A DNA stretch of 10,055 bases from Oscillospiraceae bacterium (GTDB lineage Bacteria; Bacillota; Clostridia; Oscillospirales; Acutalibacteraceae): contig JAQVYP010000057.1 of assembly GCA_029004655.1 (NCBI GenBank), positions 1-10,055 on the forward strand, in the 5' to 3' direction. Below the pieces are notes generated by a model. It saw only the letters and a list, made by a program, of their open reading frames with translations, did no database searches and had not been told where the DNA came from. The position numbers and the translations under genes are program-made. Shown here in pieces: positions 1 to 7,257 of the stretch (position 1 is the stretch's first letter; each line of letters begins with the position of its first letter).

Positions 1-494
1 CGCTCATGAGATTGGGTTGTATCACGGAGTTTATCAACCATTTCCATTGCTGTGTTCATTGCTGTGTCAAAACCAATTGTATACTCGGTTGAAGCAATAT
101 CATTATCGATTGTACCCGGCAAACCAATGCAAGGAACTCCGTTCAAAGACAAATCTCTTGCTCCGCGATAAGAACCGTCGCCTCCGATTACAACCACGCC
201 TTCTATTCCGAATCTTTTGCAATTTTCAAGAGCGGCTTGCATGCCCTCATCAGTTTTAAACAGTGGACTGCGAGCTGTATAAAGCACAGTTCCGCCTCTA
301 TGAATAATGTCAGAAACCGAGCGCAAGTTCATTTCTTCAACATCGCCCTCAATGAGTCCGTTATATCCACGTTTAATACCATAAACCTTTATTCCCATTG
401 AAATTGCAGAACGAACAACAGCACGCACAGCAGCGTTCATTCCCGGAGCATCTCCTCCGCTTGTAAGAACACCGATAGTTTTAATTTTACCCAT
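1..494 (-). CDS. pfkA: ATP-dependent 6-phosphofructokinase, N-terminal half (cut by window edge)
   Basis: Phosphorylates fructose 6-phosphate to fructose 1,6-bisphosphate with ATP, the committed step of cytoplasmic glycolysis. Only 164 full codons are visible, about half of the usual ~320 residues. The start is MGKIKTIGVLTSGGDAPGMN, the classical PFK nucleotide-binding opening. GGDGS lies at residues 104-108 and PGTIDND at 126-132; Asp130 matches the catalytic base of E. coli PfkA (Asp127). Glycines at 107 and 127, equivalent to E. coli 104 and 124, point to ATP rather than pyrophosphate as donor. Arg24 and Arg28 match the allosteric effector-site arginines (inference from alignment by eye). 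The ATG at 494 follows an AAGGAG site (506-511). The gene lies 229 bases after dnaE and appears to have its own promoter, so it can be transcribed apart from the upstream genes. Identity is secure; the C-terminal half cannot be judged. Confidence 0.97.
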   Translation of the reverse strand, partial: MGKIKTIGVLTSGGDAPGMNAAVRAVVRSAISMGIKVYGIKRGYNGLIEGDVEEMNLRSVSDIIHRGGTVLYTARSPLFKTDEGMQAALENCKRFGIEGVVVIGGDGSYRGARDLSLNGVPCIGLPGTIDNDIASTEYTIGFDTAMNTAMEMVDKLRDTTQSHE

Positions 495-505
495 AAAAAC
501 AAAAG

Positions 506-511
506 CTCCTT
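506..511 (-). promoter_or_regulatory. Ribosome binding site of pfkA
   Basis: AAGGAG on the minus strand, 11 bases before the ATG at 494. The spacing is slightly long but the match is good, and it supports this start. Confidence 0.7.
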
Positions 512-663
512 CCGCCGCATATCGCCGGCACTGACTAAAAATACTAAATTGGCACATATAAAACAAGTAAGCAATAATTATTATAATCGCTTAAGATGAA
601 TTTAAATTAATTTGTTGTTATTATATAATACAACACTTAAAAATGTGCAACTGTAACTATTAT

Positions 664-693
664 ATTATAATACCCCAAAATAAGGACTGTCAA
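664..693 (-). promoter_or_regulatory. Near-consensus vegetative promoter for pfkA
   Basis: On the minus strand a perfect TTGACA (693 to 688) is followed after 18 bases by a perfect TATAAT (669 to 664). Transcription would start near 657 and leave a leader of about 160 bases before the pfkA ATG. The -35 lies only about 30 bases after the dnaE stop codon. More TATAAT hexamers on the same strand at 625-620 and 585-580 have poor -35 partners. I see no clear intrinsic terminator between dnaE and this promoter, so readthrough from dnaE may add to expression. Confidence 0.7.
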
Positions 694-723
694 GAAGATT
701 TTGCTGGATTTTGTCACAATACA

Positions 724-3700
724 TCATTTTGTGTTTTCTACCAGCTTGGCATTTTCTTCTCCCAGTATTTTTTTCAACTGTGACATCAAGTCGGGATTTG
801 GCGCTATCCACCCTGAACGAGGCGCTATAAGCCTTTTACCGTCAGCTTTACAAACAATAAAAACCGGAAGATTTCCGCCAAAAACATCCATAACTTTTTT
901 TGCCTTGAAATATTCGTCACAATCAATTGAATCGACTCTTAAATATAATCCGCTTTTTATTTTTTTAGAAGTAGAATTTTCTTCGATTTTCAAAGCAACT
1001 TCCATTTTATCACAGATTATTTCGGCCACGCTGCCTTCGCGCACAGAAACTCGACCTGTCACTTTAACAACATTTCCGTCCTCCAAAAATCTCGCATAAT
1101 CTATTAGCGCTCTGGGGAACATTAAACAAATAATGGAACCGTACATATCCTCAAGGGTTACAAATGCCATGGTTTGATCATTTTTAATTGCTTTTTTGCG
1201 CACATCTGTAATCATTCCCACAAGTGATACAATTTTTTTATCATAATACTGATTTTTTTCCATGTCAGCCAAATCGGTAGTTAGAATAGATTTTTGTTGT
1301 GATATATAATTAGAATAAGCTTGCATCGGATGACCGGAAAGATACATACCCGTAATCTCTTTTTCAAATTTCAGCAATTCAATTCTGGGCATCTCATCAA
1401 CACTCGGCATTTTAAAATCAGATTCTTTTGCCGCCGCCCCGCCAAAACCGTCAAACAGCCCAAGCTGACCGCCTTTAGTGTATTTTTTGTCAGTTTCGAT
1501 TTCCTGAAGCATCAAATCAACAGCCTGCAGCATTTGGCGTCTGTTGTCTGCCAAACCGTCAAGAGCACCGCTTTTAATCAGGCTTTCTATTGCTCTGCGG
1601 TTAAGGTCACGCCCATACAATCTGTTGCAGAAATCATACATTGAGGTAAACGCACCGTTTTGCCGTTCTTCAATCAGTTGCTTTATAAGTCCAAACCCTA
1701 AATTCTTAATCGCAAGCAATCCGAACCTTATGCCCTTTTCGGTTGCGGTAAACTCCACATCGCTTTCGTTTACATTCGGTGACAAAATGGAAATTGAAAG
1801 CCTTGCACATTCAGCAATATATTCCGAAACCTTGTTTCCATTATCCAACACACTTGTCAGCAATGCCGCAAGAAATTCTTTAGGGTAATGGCACTTTAAA
1901 TATGCCGTTTGATAGGATACAAGCGCATAAGCCGCTGCATGAGATTTGTTAAAAGCATAGGAAGAAAAGGCCGACATATCATCAAAAATCTGTTCGGCAG
2001 CACTTATTGATACACCCATATTAACAGCACCGACACAAGCATTAGCGCCGCTCCCGCTTTTGTCGCCATATATGAACGCCTCGCGCTCTTTTCGCATTAC
2101 ATCATGTTTTTTCTTTGACATTGCTCTGCGAACTATATCGGCTCGCCCCAAAGAATACCCCGCCAGACTTCTGAACACCTGCATTACCTGCTCCTGATAG
2201 ACAATACAGCCATAGGTAACGTCCAAAATGGGTTTTAGCAGAGGTGTTGAATATTTAATGTCCCTAGGATTGTGGCGATTGTGAATATATTTTGGAATAG
2301 AATCCATCGGTCCGGGACGATAGAGTGAAATAATAGCAATTAAATCTTCAATTTTTTCCGGTTTGAACGATTGCAATACGCTCTTCATTCCACCGGATTC
2401 AAACTGAAACACGCCCTCCGTAGCACCGGCTGACATCATTTGCATGGTTTTGGGGTCATCAATCGGCATTGATTCCAAAGAAAAGTCGGCGTTTTTTTGA
2501 ATAGTCTTAACCGTATCCGAAAGAACGGTCAGAGTGCGGAGCCCTAAAAAGTCCATTTTCAAAAGCCCAAGCTCATCCAGAACGGTCATCGTATACTGCG
2601 TAACAACAGATTCATCGTTTTTCGCAAGTGGGACATATTCCGAAACAGGCTTGTCCGTAATGACTACCCCCGCGGCATGAGTTGAAGCGTGGCGCGGCAT
2701 TCCCTCAACCTTGCGCGCCGTATCAACAAGCTGTTTAACCTGCAAATTGTCGTCATACATTGCCTTCAGCTCTTTTGATTCTTCCAATGCTTTTTCAATT
2801 GTCATTCCGATATTTGCCGGAATCAGCTTGGCAATCCTGTCGCATAACGAATAAGGTAAAGCCATTGCTCTGCCAACATCACGAATTGCACCCTTTGCGG
2901 CCATTGTTCCGAAGGTTACAATTTGTGCCACATGATCGCTTCCGTATTTGGAAATAACATAATCAATCACTTCCTGACGACGAACATAGCAAAAGTCAAT
3001 ATCAAAATCAGGCATTGAAACACGTTCGGGATTCAAAAACCGCTCGAACAGCAAATTATATTTAAGCGGATCAATTCCCGTTATTCCGATGCAATAGGCG
3101 GCAATACTGCCTGCACCCGAGCCTCTGCCCGGGCCTACCGGAATACCGGCATTTTTCGCAAAATTCACAAAATCCTGAACAATCAAATAATAATCTACAT
3201 AGCCCATTTTATTAATCACTTCGAGCTCAAACTCTAAGCGCGCCGTCGCATCGGCGGAGGGGTTTTCTCCGTAATATTTATTCAAGCCTTCATAACAACG
3301 CTCTTTAAAGAATTCAAAATGATTTTTGTCGCCTATGTCAAAAACAGGCAGTTTGATTTTGCCAAATTCAAATTCAACATTGCATTTCTCGGCAATTTTC
3401 ACAGTATTTTCTATTGACGAAATTGGAAACCGGCTTGCCATCTCATCTCCGCTTTTAAGATAGAATTCTTGCGTTTCAAAGTTAAGTGGATTATCCTCAA
3501 GCAAGGTTCTATTTGTGCCGATGCAGATAAGAATCTTCTGCATTTTGCTGTCGTCTTTTTCAACATAATGAACATCGTTTGTTGCCACAAGCGGTATTCC
3601 GGTTTCTTTGGAAATTCTAATCAACTGCGGATTAATTCTTTGCTGTTCCTGCATACCGTGATCCTGAAGTTCGAGATAATAATTATCAGGCCCGAACATC

Positions 3701-4191
3701 TCATTCATTTCTGTTGCTAACTTTTTAGCCGATTCGTAATTACCGTTTAACAGTGTTCGAGGAATTTCGCCTGCAAGGCAAGCCGACAATGCAATCAGTC
3801 CCTCGCTGTGACCGGCCAACAAATCCTTATCTATTCTGGGTTTTGAGTAAAAGCCCTCTGTGAAGCTCTTAGACACCATATCAATCAAATTTTGATATCC
3901 AACATTATCTTTACAAAGCAAAACAAGATGATGATATTCCGTGTCAAAGCCTTTAGTCTTATCAAAACGAGTGCGAGGCGCAACATATACCTCACATCCA
4001 ATAATTGGTTTTATCCCCGCTTTAATCGCTTTTTTATAGAATTCCAGCGCCCCGTACATAACGCCGTGATCAGTAATGGCAATTGCAGTTTGCCCCAAAT
4101 TCTTTGCAGTGTTTATTAAATTATCAAGCCTGCAAGCACCGTCAAGCAGACTGTATTCGGTGTGAACGTGAAGATGAGCAAATTCCGTCAT
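724..4191 (-). CDS. dnaE: DNA polymerase III alpha subunit, DnaE type
   Basis: Template-directed DNA synthesis at the replication fork. At 1155 residues it is close to E. coli DnaE (1160). The N-terminal PHP domain keeps its metal-binding pattern: HLHVH at 6-10, TDHG at 40-43, GCE near 67, NDVH at 205-208. The polymerase core has GPGRGSGAGS at 354-363, PDFDIDF at 394-400 (catalytic Asp397 and Asp399) and KMDFLG with the third Asp at 547. An NKSHAAAYA block follows near 748, then a helix-hairpin-helix region around 830-855, QLGLF at 909-913 (a textbook beta-clamp binding pentapeptide), and an OB-fold at about 987-1068. No DnaQ-like exonuclease is inserted, so this is not PolC. An in-frame ATG at 4212 overlaps the AGGAGG site; the ATG at 4191, 9 bases after AAGGAGG (4201-4207), gives the family N-terminus. 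Firmicutes often pair DnaE with PolC; whether this genome does cannot be seen here. Confidence 0.98.
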   Translation of the reverse strand: MTEFAHLHVHTEYSLLDGACRLDNLINTAKNLGQTAIAITDHGVMYGALEFYKKAIKAGIKPIIGCEVYVAPRTRFDKTKGFDTEYHHLVLLCKDNVGYQNLIDMVSKSFTEGFYSKPRIDKDLLAGHSEGLIALSACLAGEIPRTLLNGNYESAKKLATEMNEMFGPDNYYLELQDHGMQEQQRINPQLIRISKETGIPLVATNDVHYVEKDDSKMQKILICIGTNRTLLEDNPLNFETQEFYLKSGDEMASRFPISSIENTVKIAEKCNVEFEFGKIKLPVFDIGDKNHFEFFKERCYEGLNKYYGENPSADATARLEFELEVINKMGYVDYYLIVQDFVNFAKNAGIPVGPGRGSGAGSIAAYCIGITGIDPLKYNLLFERFLNPERVSMPDFDIDFCYVRRQEVIDYVISKYGSDHVAQIVTFGTMAAKGAIRDVGRAMALPYSLCDRIAKLIPANIGMTIEKALEESKELKAMYDDNLQVKQLVDTARKVEGMPRHASTHAAGVVITDKPVSEYVPLAKNDESVVTQYTMTVLDELGLLKMDFLGLRTLTVLSDTVKTIQKNADFSLESMPIDDPKTMQMMSAGATEGVFQFESGGMKSVLQSFKPEKIEDLIAIISLYRPGPMDSIPKYIHNRHNPRDIKYSTPLLKPILDVTYGCIVYQEQVMQVFRSLAGYSLGRADIVRRAMSKKKHDVMRKEREAFIYGDKSGSGANACVGAVNMGVSISAAEQIFDDMSAFSSYAFNKSHAAAYALVSYQTAYLKCHYPKEFLAALLTSVLDNGNKVSEYIAECARLSISILSPNVNESDVEFTATEKGIRFGLLAIKNLGFGLIKQLIEERQNGAFTSMYDFCNRLYGRDLNRRAIESLIKSGALDGLADNRRQMLQAVDLMLQEIETDKKYTKGGQLGLFDGFGGAAAKESDFKMPSVDEMPRIELLKFEKEITGMYLSGHPMQAYSNYISQQKSILTTDLADMEKNQYYDKKIVSLVGMITDVRKKAIKNDQTMAFVTLEDMYGSIICLMFPRALIDYARFLEDGNVVKVTGRVSVREGSVAEIICDKMEVALKIEENSTSKKIKSGLYLRVDSIDCDEYFKAKKVMDVFGGNLPVFIVCKADGKRLIAPRSGWIAPNPDLMSQLKKILGEENAKLVENTK

Positions 4192-4200
4192 TGCCATTAA

Positions 4201-4207
4201 CCTCCTT
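4201..4207 (-). promoter_or_regulatory. Ribosome binding site that sets the dnaE start
   Basis: AAGGAGG sits inside the longest open frame. It lies 3 bases before an ATG at 4197 and 9 bases before the ATG at 4191. The second spacing and homology favour 4191; an ATG at 4212 would place the site inside the coding region. Confidence 0.8.
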
Positions 4208-4236
4208 GTCATTATATTAATTCTATTGGTAATCCC

Positions 4237-4286
4237 GTATGGGTAACTCTATAGGGCTACTCTGTAGGGGCGACTATTAGTCGCCC
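4237..4286. repeat. GTAGGGG-headed element: tandem units plus palindrome in the whiA-dnaE gap
   Basis: Three degenerate 13-14 base units run head to tail on the plus strand: GTATGGGTAACTCT (4237-4250), ATAGGGCTACTCT (4251-4263) and GTAGGGGCGACTAT (4264-4277). The last leads into a perfect inverted repeat, GGGCGACTA (4268-4276) and TAGTCGCCC (4278-4286), with one central base. The sequence to about 4336 is GC- and GT-rich and forms a weaker inverted repeat (CCCACAAAAACC against GGTTGTGG). The GTAGGGG head and the inverted arms recur at 7218-7248 and 8328-8375. No U-run follows on either strand, so it is not a standard terminator. It resembles dispersed intergenic repeats that I recall from Oscillospirales genomes; that recollection is unverified. 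Confidence 0.65.
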
Positions 4287-4350
4287 GCAAGCAACCCACA
4301 AAAACCGCCAGTGTGTTGGGGAGGTGGTTGTGGTGCAGCCTTACGGAAGA

Positions 4351-5253
4351 TTATTCTTCTTTCTCGCTCTCCATTTCTTCTTTTGCAATAGCCACCAGTT
4401 TTTGCAAACGGTGGTTAAGACCGGACCGTGTGATTGGATCTGAACTTCTTTCACACAGCTCGTTTAAAGATGAACTGGGATTAATTTTCCTTAGCATTGC
4501 CGCTGAAACCAGCTCTGCCGGCAACATATATAATAATCCCGTATCTTCTAGATACTCGATTGCCCTGGTCTGTTCAACCGCCGCTGCAACCGTTTTGGAA
4601 ATATTGGCTGTTTCACAGTTGTTCTTTCGATTAACCTTGTTGCGAATGTCCTTATATATTTTAATGCTCATCAGTTCAAGCGTATAATGTGACGCTTTTA
4701 TTTTCGTAAGCAAGACTTCAATTTGGTCACTGTCTTTAAAATATACTATCTTGCGATTTCCGCGTTTTGAAATTCGCGGAGTTAAATTTAGTTCGTTTAA
4801 GAATTTAACGAAACTGTCACATATCGGTGAATCGGGCAAAACAAACTCCACGCAATAGTCTTTGTTTGGGTCAACAATAATACCACAAACAAGAAAAACA
4901 CCACGTAAAAAAGCTTCTTTGCAACAATCTCTTTTAATTATTTCGTCGTTTATTTCTGTAGTATTGTGTCCGAAATATGTAACAATTCGTTTTCGATCTA
5001 TTTTGCCCTGTACAGAAGCTTTAAAGGTATTTCGCTTTTGTCCGCTTGTTTCAACAGGCGCATGAATATTAAAACACCTGTTCAGCAAATGTGTATAGGT
5101 GCTGCAAACAATTTCATGCTCTGTTGCAATCGAAACACAATCAACCGAAAACGCCCGGCTGAACAGCAACATGCCGTAAAATTGGGCAAATTTGCAACAG
5201 CCGGACGATCTGATTTTACAAAGCTCACTTTTTACATCGTAGGAGAAAGACAT
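4351..5253 (-). CDS. whiA: WhiA-family DNA-binding regulator
   Basis: WhiA is a transcription-factor-like protein of Gram-positive bacteria. It is needed for sporulation septation in Streptomyces and affects cell division and chromosome segregation in Bacillus. The 300 residues match the family (about 315). The N-terminus MSFSYDVKSEL is typical and is followed by the conserved CC pair at 19-20. A degenerate LAGLIDADG homing-endonuclease-like fold spans about 113-200 (AFLRGVFLVCGIIVDPNKDY). The C-terminal helix-turn-helix region spans about 205-290, with NCETANISKTV, LPAELVSAAMLR and SGLNHRLQKL. The tail (291-300) is acidic and lysine-rich. The start has GGAGG 6 bases upstream (5260-5264). rapZ ends only 19 bases upstream, so the two are probably co-transcribed. 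In many Firmicutes glmR/yvcK sits between rapZ and whiA; here it does not. Confidence 0.96.
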   Translation of the reverse strand: MSFSYDVKSELCKIRSSGCCKFAQFYGMLLFSRAFSVDCVSIATEHEIVCSTYTHLLNRCFNIHAPVETSGQKRNTFKASVQGKIDRKRIVTYFGHNTTEINDEIIKRDCCKEAFLRGVFLVCGIIVDPNKDYCVEFVLPDSPICDSFVKFLNELNLTPRISKRGNRKIVYFKDSDQIEVLLTKIKASHYTLELMSIKIYKDIRNKVNRKNNCETANISKTVAAAVEQTRAIEYLEDTGLLYMLPAELVSAAMLRKINPSSSLNELCERSSDPITRSGLNHRLQKLVAIAKEEMESEKEE

Positions 5254-5272
5254 AACCGTCCTCCGTTATAGT

Positions 5273-6136
5273 CTAATTTTTTTGAATATCTCTGTGATAA
5301 ACACTAGCTTTAAATCCATTTGCCGCAAGGTGATTATACACAAGTTCGGTAAGCACTACCGAGCGGTGCTTTCCGCCCGTACAGCCAATTGCAATTACCA
5401 GCTGGCTTTTGCCTTCTGCACAATAAAGTGGAACAGAATAATCCAGAAGCGCCAAGAGTTTTTCCACATATCCGGTAGTGTTGGAACAACTCAAAACAAA
5501 TTTTCTCACTTCATCATCAAGTCCTGTAAAAGGTCTTAATTCATCAATATAATAAGGATTCGGCAAACATCTGACATCAAAAACCAAATCTGCCTCAGGC
5601 ACGCTTCCGTACTTAAATCCAAAGGACATAACCTGAACATTCATACCCTTGCTTGAATCGCCCAAGAAAAGACTGGTTAATCTCTGCTTTAGCGAACCGG
5701 TTGTAGTGAATGTTGTATCTATAATATAATCTGCCCTTGCACGAACAGATTTTAATATTTCACGCTCACGATGCACTGCCTCAATAAGTGACATATTTTC
5801 CGTTCCGGTGCGCATCGGATGTGCACGTCTTGTTTCTTTATATCTGGTAACAAGGCACTCATCGCTGGCATCTAAGAACAAAACCCTATATTCAATTGCG
5901 TTTTGCGTAAGCTGATCTAATACATCGTCAATTTCATTGAACATTTCGCCACCACGAATATCGGTAACAATAGCTACCTTAGACAATTGACTTTGTCCCC
6001 TGCGGGTTAGCTTCGCAAACTCTGTAATCAGAGAAGGCGGTATATTATCAATACAGTAAAAGCCAATATCTTCTAACACATTTGCCGCATTTGATTTACC
6101 GGCACCCGACATTCCGGTTACAATAATAAGTTCCAT
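5273..6136 (-). CDS. rapZ: RapZ/YvcJ-family P-loop nucleotide- and RNA-binding protein
   Basis: A GTP/ATP-binding protein. In E. coli RapZ binds the small RNA GlmZ and controls glucosamine-6-phosphate synthase; the Bacillus homologue YvcJ is a nucleotide-binding protein linked to competence. The RNA target in Clostridia is not known to me. The 287 residues fit the family. Walker A GMSGAGKS lies at 8-15 and FLDAS at 87-91 is a Walker B candidate. The C-terminal domain has SFGFKYG (171-177), FDVRCLPNPYY (186-196) and the signature GCTGGKHRSV (251-260), then HRD near 281. The start is uncertain. An ATG at 6148 lies 1 base after AAAGGA, too close for use; a TTG at 6145 has 4-base spacing; the ATG at 6136 (MELIIVTGMSGAGKS) has 13-base spacing but fits the family N-terminus. 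The gene lies between murB and whiA and is preceded by a folded 144-base spacer. Confidence 0.95.
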   Translation of the reverse strand: MELIIVTGMSGAGKSNAANVLEDIGFYCIDNIPPSLITEFAKLTRRGQSQLSKVAIVTDIRGGEMFNEIDDVLDQLTQNAIEYRVLFLDASDECLVTRYKETRRAHPMRTGTENMSLIEAVHREREILKSVRARADYIIDTTFTTTGSLKQRLTSLFLGDSSKGMNVQVMSFGFKYGSVPEADLVFDVRCLPNPYYIDELRPFTGLDDEVRKFVLSCSNTTGYVEKLLALLDYSVPLYCAEGKSQLVIAIGCTGGKHRSVVLTELVYNHLAANGFKASVYHRDIQKN

Positions 6137-6157
6137 AATAATCAACATATCCTTTCA

Positions 6158-6270
6158 GACACAAAATACGATAAAAATTCACCGGATATGGTGATTATCA
6201 TGCGTCTGTGTCGATGTTACCGCTGGGTCTAGTAGCGGCGCCTTTAATATTTTTAACGTGATTTTTCACG
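6158..6270 (-). other. Structured spacer upstream of rapZ (leader or weak attenuator)
   Basis: Three hairpins can be drawn on the minus-strand transcript between murB and rapZ. The first is CGTGA/TCACG with a 4-base loop (6270-6257). The second is CCGCT/AGCGG with a 9-base loop (6238-6220). The third is nested: outer GACACA (6212-6207) pairs with TGTGTC (6163-6158), enclosing GATAATCACC (6199-6190) and GGTGA (6183-6179), then TTATC (6174-6170). The outer strand ends just before the AAAGGA ribosome site. The T-run at 6177-6173 after the inner hairpin makes it look like a weak terminator. I do not recognise it as a known riboswitch or T-box. The stems are short and the fold is by eye only. Confidence 0.35.
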
Positions 6271-6280
6271 CTATCCTTAG

Positions 6281-7192
6281 TTAAAATTTCCCAACAATTG
6301 CAATTTCCGTTTCAAGCTTAACCTGAAACTTTTTTAACACTTCATTTTGAATATAATCAATAAGACTCAGAACATCTTTACAGGTGGCACCGCCCTTGTT
6401 AATTATAAATCCTGAGTGCTTCACGCTAACCTCTGCTCCGCCAATGCTATACCCTTTAAGTCCGCACTCTTGAATCAACGCACCAGCAAAATAACCTTCC
6501 GGCCGTTTAAAAACACTTCCCGCACTTGGATATTCAAGAGGTTGTTTGGATTTTCTTCTGAGCATAAGTTCATCCATTTTTTCGCGGATTTGGGCTTGAT
6601 CTCCATGCGCCAATCTAAGCTTAACCGAGGTTATGATTTCCCCGCTCTTTTTGTAACTGCTTGTTCTGTATCCGAACTCTAGCTCGTTTTTTTCTTTCAA
6701 ACCCAAACTGCCGTCAACTGAAACATGGTTGCAGCTAACAACTACTTCACTCATGCAAGAGTCATAAGCACCGGCGTTCATATATGTGGTGCCGCCGACT
6801 GTTCCGGGAATTCCCCATGCAAATTCAAGACCTGTAAGACTATTATCATATGCAAAACTGCAAAGCTTTGACAGTTTGACCGCTGCCCCACACTCGATAG
6901 TATATTCATCAATAAGTTTAATTTCACTCAACCCACTAAGATGAAGCACCGCACCCTCAATGCCTTCATCGGACACGAGCAAATTGGAACCATTGCCTAT
7001 AACCAACACAGGTGTTAAGGTTTCCCTCGCAATTCTAACAAGCTCGCTTAGCTTTTCGACAGATAAAACATCCACAAAAATATCGGCAGGACCACCAATT
7101 GCAAACGTGGTATGCCTGCTCATTAATTCATTTTCGCTGCATTCACAACCAAATTGGCGTGCAGCGTCGGCAAAGGCCGAATACCTGTTCAC
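6281..7192 (-). CDS. murB: UDP-N-acetylenolpyruvoylglucosamine reductase
   Basis: FAD enzyme that reduces UDP-GlcNAc-enolpyruvate to UDP-MurNAc with NADPH, the second committed step of peptidoglycan precursor synthesis in the cytoplasm. It has 303 residues, the usual length of the Bacillus-like form. FAD-binding motifs are TFAIGGPAD (29-37), GNGSNLL (66-72) and WGIPGTVGGTTYMNAGA (126-142). GYRTS lies at 174-178. SAGSVFKRP (223-231) holds the catalytic serine, Ser226 (E. coli Ser229). LETEIAIVG near the C-terminus holds Glu296 (E. coli Glu325). The start codon is GTG at 7192, 5 bases after GGAGGG. An ATG two bases upstream (7194) runs straight into TGA, so it cannot begin this frame. The neighbours are glucokinase upstream (93-base gap with palindromes) and rapZ downstream. 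Confidence 0.97.
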   Translation of the reverse strand: MNRYSAFADAARQFGCECSENELMSRHTTFAIGGPADIFVDVLSVEKLSELVRIARETLTPVLVIGNGSNLLVSDEGIEGAVLHLSGLSEIKLIDEYTIECGAAVKLSKLCSFAYDNSLTGLEFAWGIPGTVGGTTYMNAGAYDSCMSEVVVSCNHVSVDGSLGLKEKNELEFGYRTSSYKKSGEIITSVKLRLAHGDQAQIREKMDELMLRRKSKQPLEYPSAGSVFKRPEGYFAGALIQECGLKGYSIGGAEVSVKHSGFIINKGGATCKDVLSLIDYIQNEVLKKFQVKLETEIAIVGKF

Positions 7193-7197
7193 ATAAT

Positions 7198-7203
7198 CCC
7201 TCC
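7198..7203 (-). promoter_or_regulatory. Ribosome binding site that supports the murB GTG start
   Basis: GGAGGG ends 5 bases before GTG (7192). Between them lies ATT and the overlapping ATG whose next codon is TGA. Confidence 0.8.
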
Positions 7204-7217
7204 AATTGATATTTATC

Positions 7218-7248
7218 TGTAGGGGCGGATTCCATATCCGCCCCTACA
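7218..7248. repeat. Perfect 13-base-arm palindrome, GTAGGGGCGGAT family
   Basis: TGTAGGGGCGGAT (7218-7230) and its exact reverse complement (7236-7248) flank the 5-base loop TCCAT. It sits between the glucokinase stop and the murB ribosome site. No T-run follows on either strand, so a terminator role is unlikely. It shares the GTAGGGG head and inverted design with the elements at 4264-4286 and 8328-8375. Confidence 0.85.
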
Positions 7249-7257
7249 CGTTGATTC

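Noticed and set aside
580..625. Additional pfkA promoters from TATAAT hexamers at 585-580 and 625-620
   Set aside because: The sequence is AT-rich and neither has a reasonable -35 at 16-18 bases. The promoter at 693-664 is far better.
701..1099. Plus-strand frame of 132 codons opposite the dnaE 3' end, and similar plus-strand frames opposite other genes
   Set aside because: They are antisense shadows of strongly conserved coding regions with biased composition, no ribosome sites and no recognisable domains.
4192..4212. dnaE start at ATG 4212 or 4197
   Set aside because: The AAGGAGG site lies inside the longer frame and only 3 bases from 4197. ATG 4191 has 9-base spacing and gives the family N-terminus MTEFAHLHVH.
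4237..4340. CRISPR array or phage attachment site from the repeated units before dnaE
   Set aside because: The units are 13-14 bases, contiguous without spacers and degenerate. No cas, integrase or tRNA gene is near.
6179..6194. TCACC/GGTGA hairpin with following T-run as a true intrinsic terminator between murB and rapZ
   Set aside because: The stem is only 5 bases. It would also cut off rapZ, for which no good downstream promoter is visible. Kept only as part of a possible leader.
6149..6280. Known riboswitch or T-box ahead of rapZ
   Set aside because: I find no T-box sequence, no recognisable aptamer core, and the stems are short. rapZ is not a usual target of such elements.
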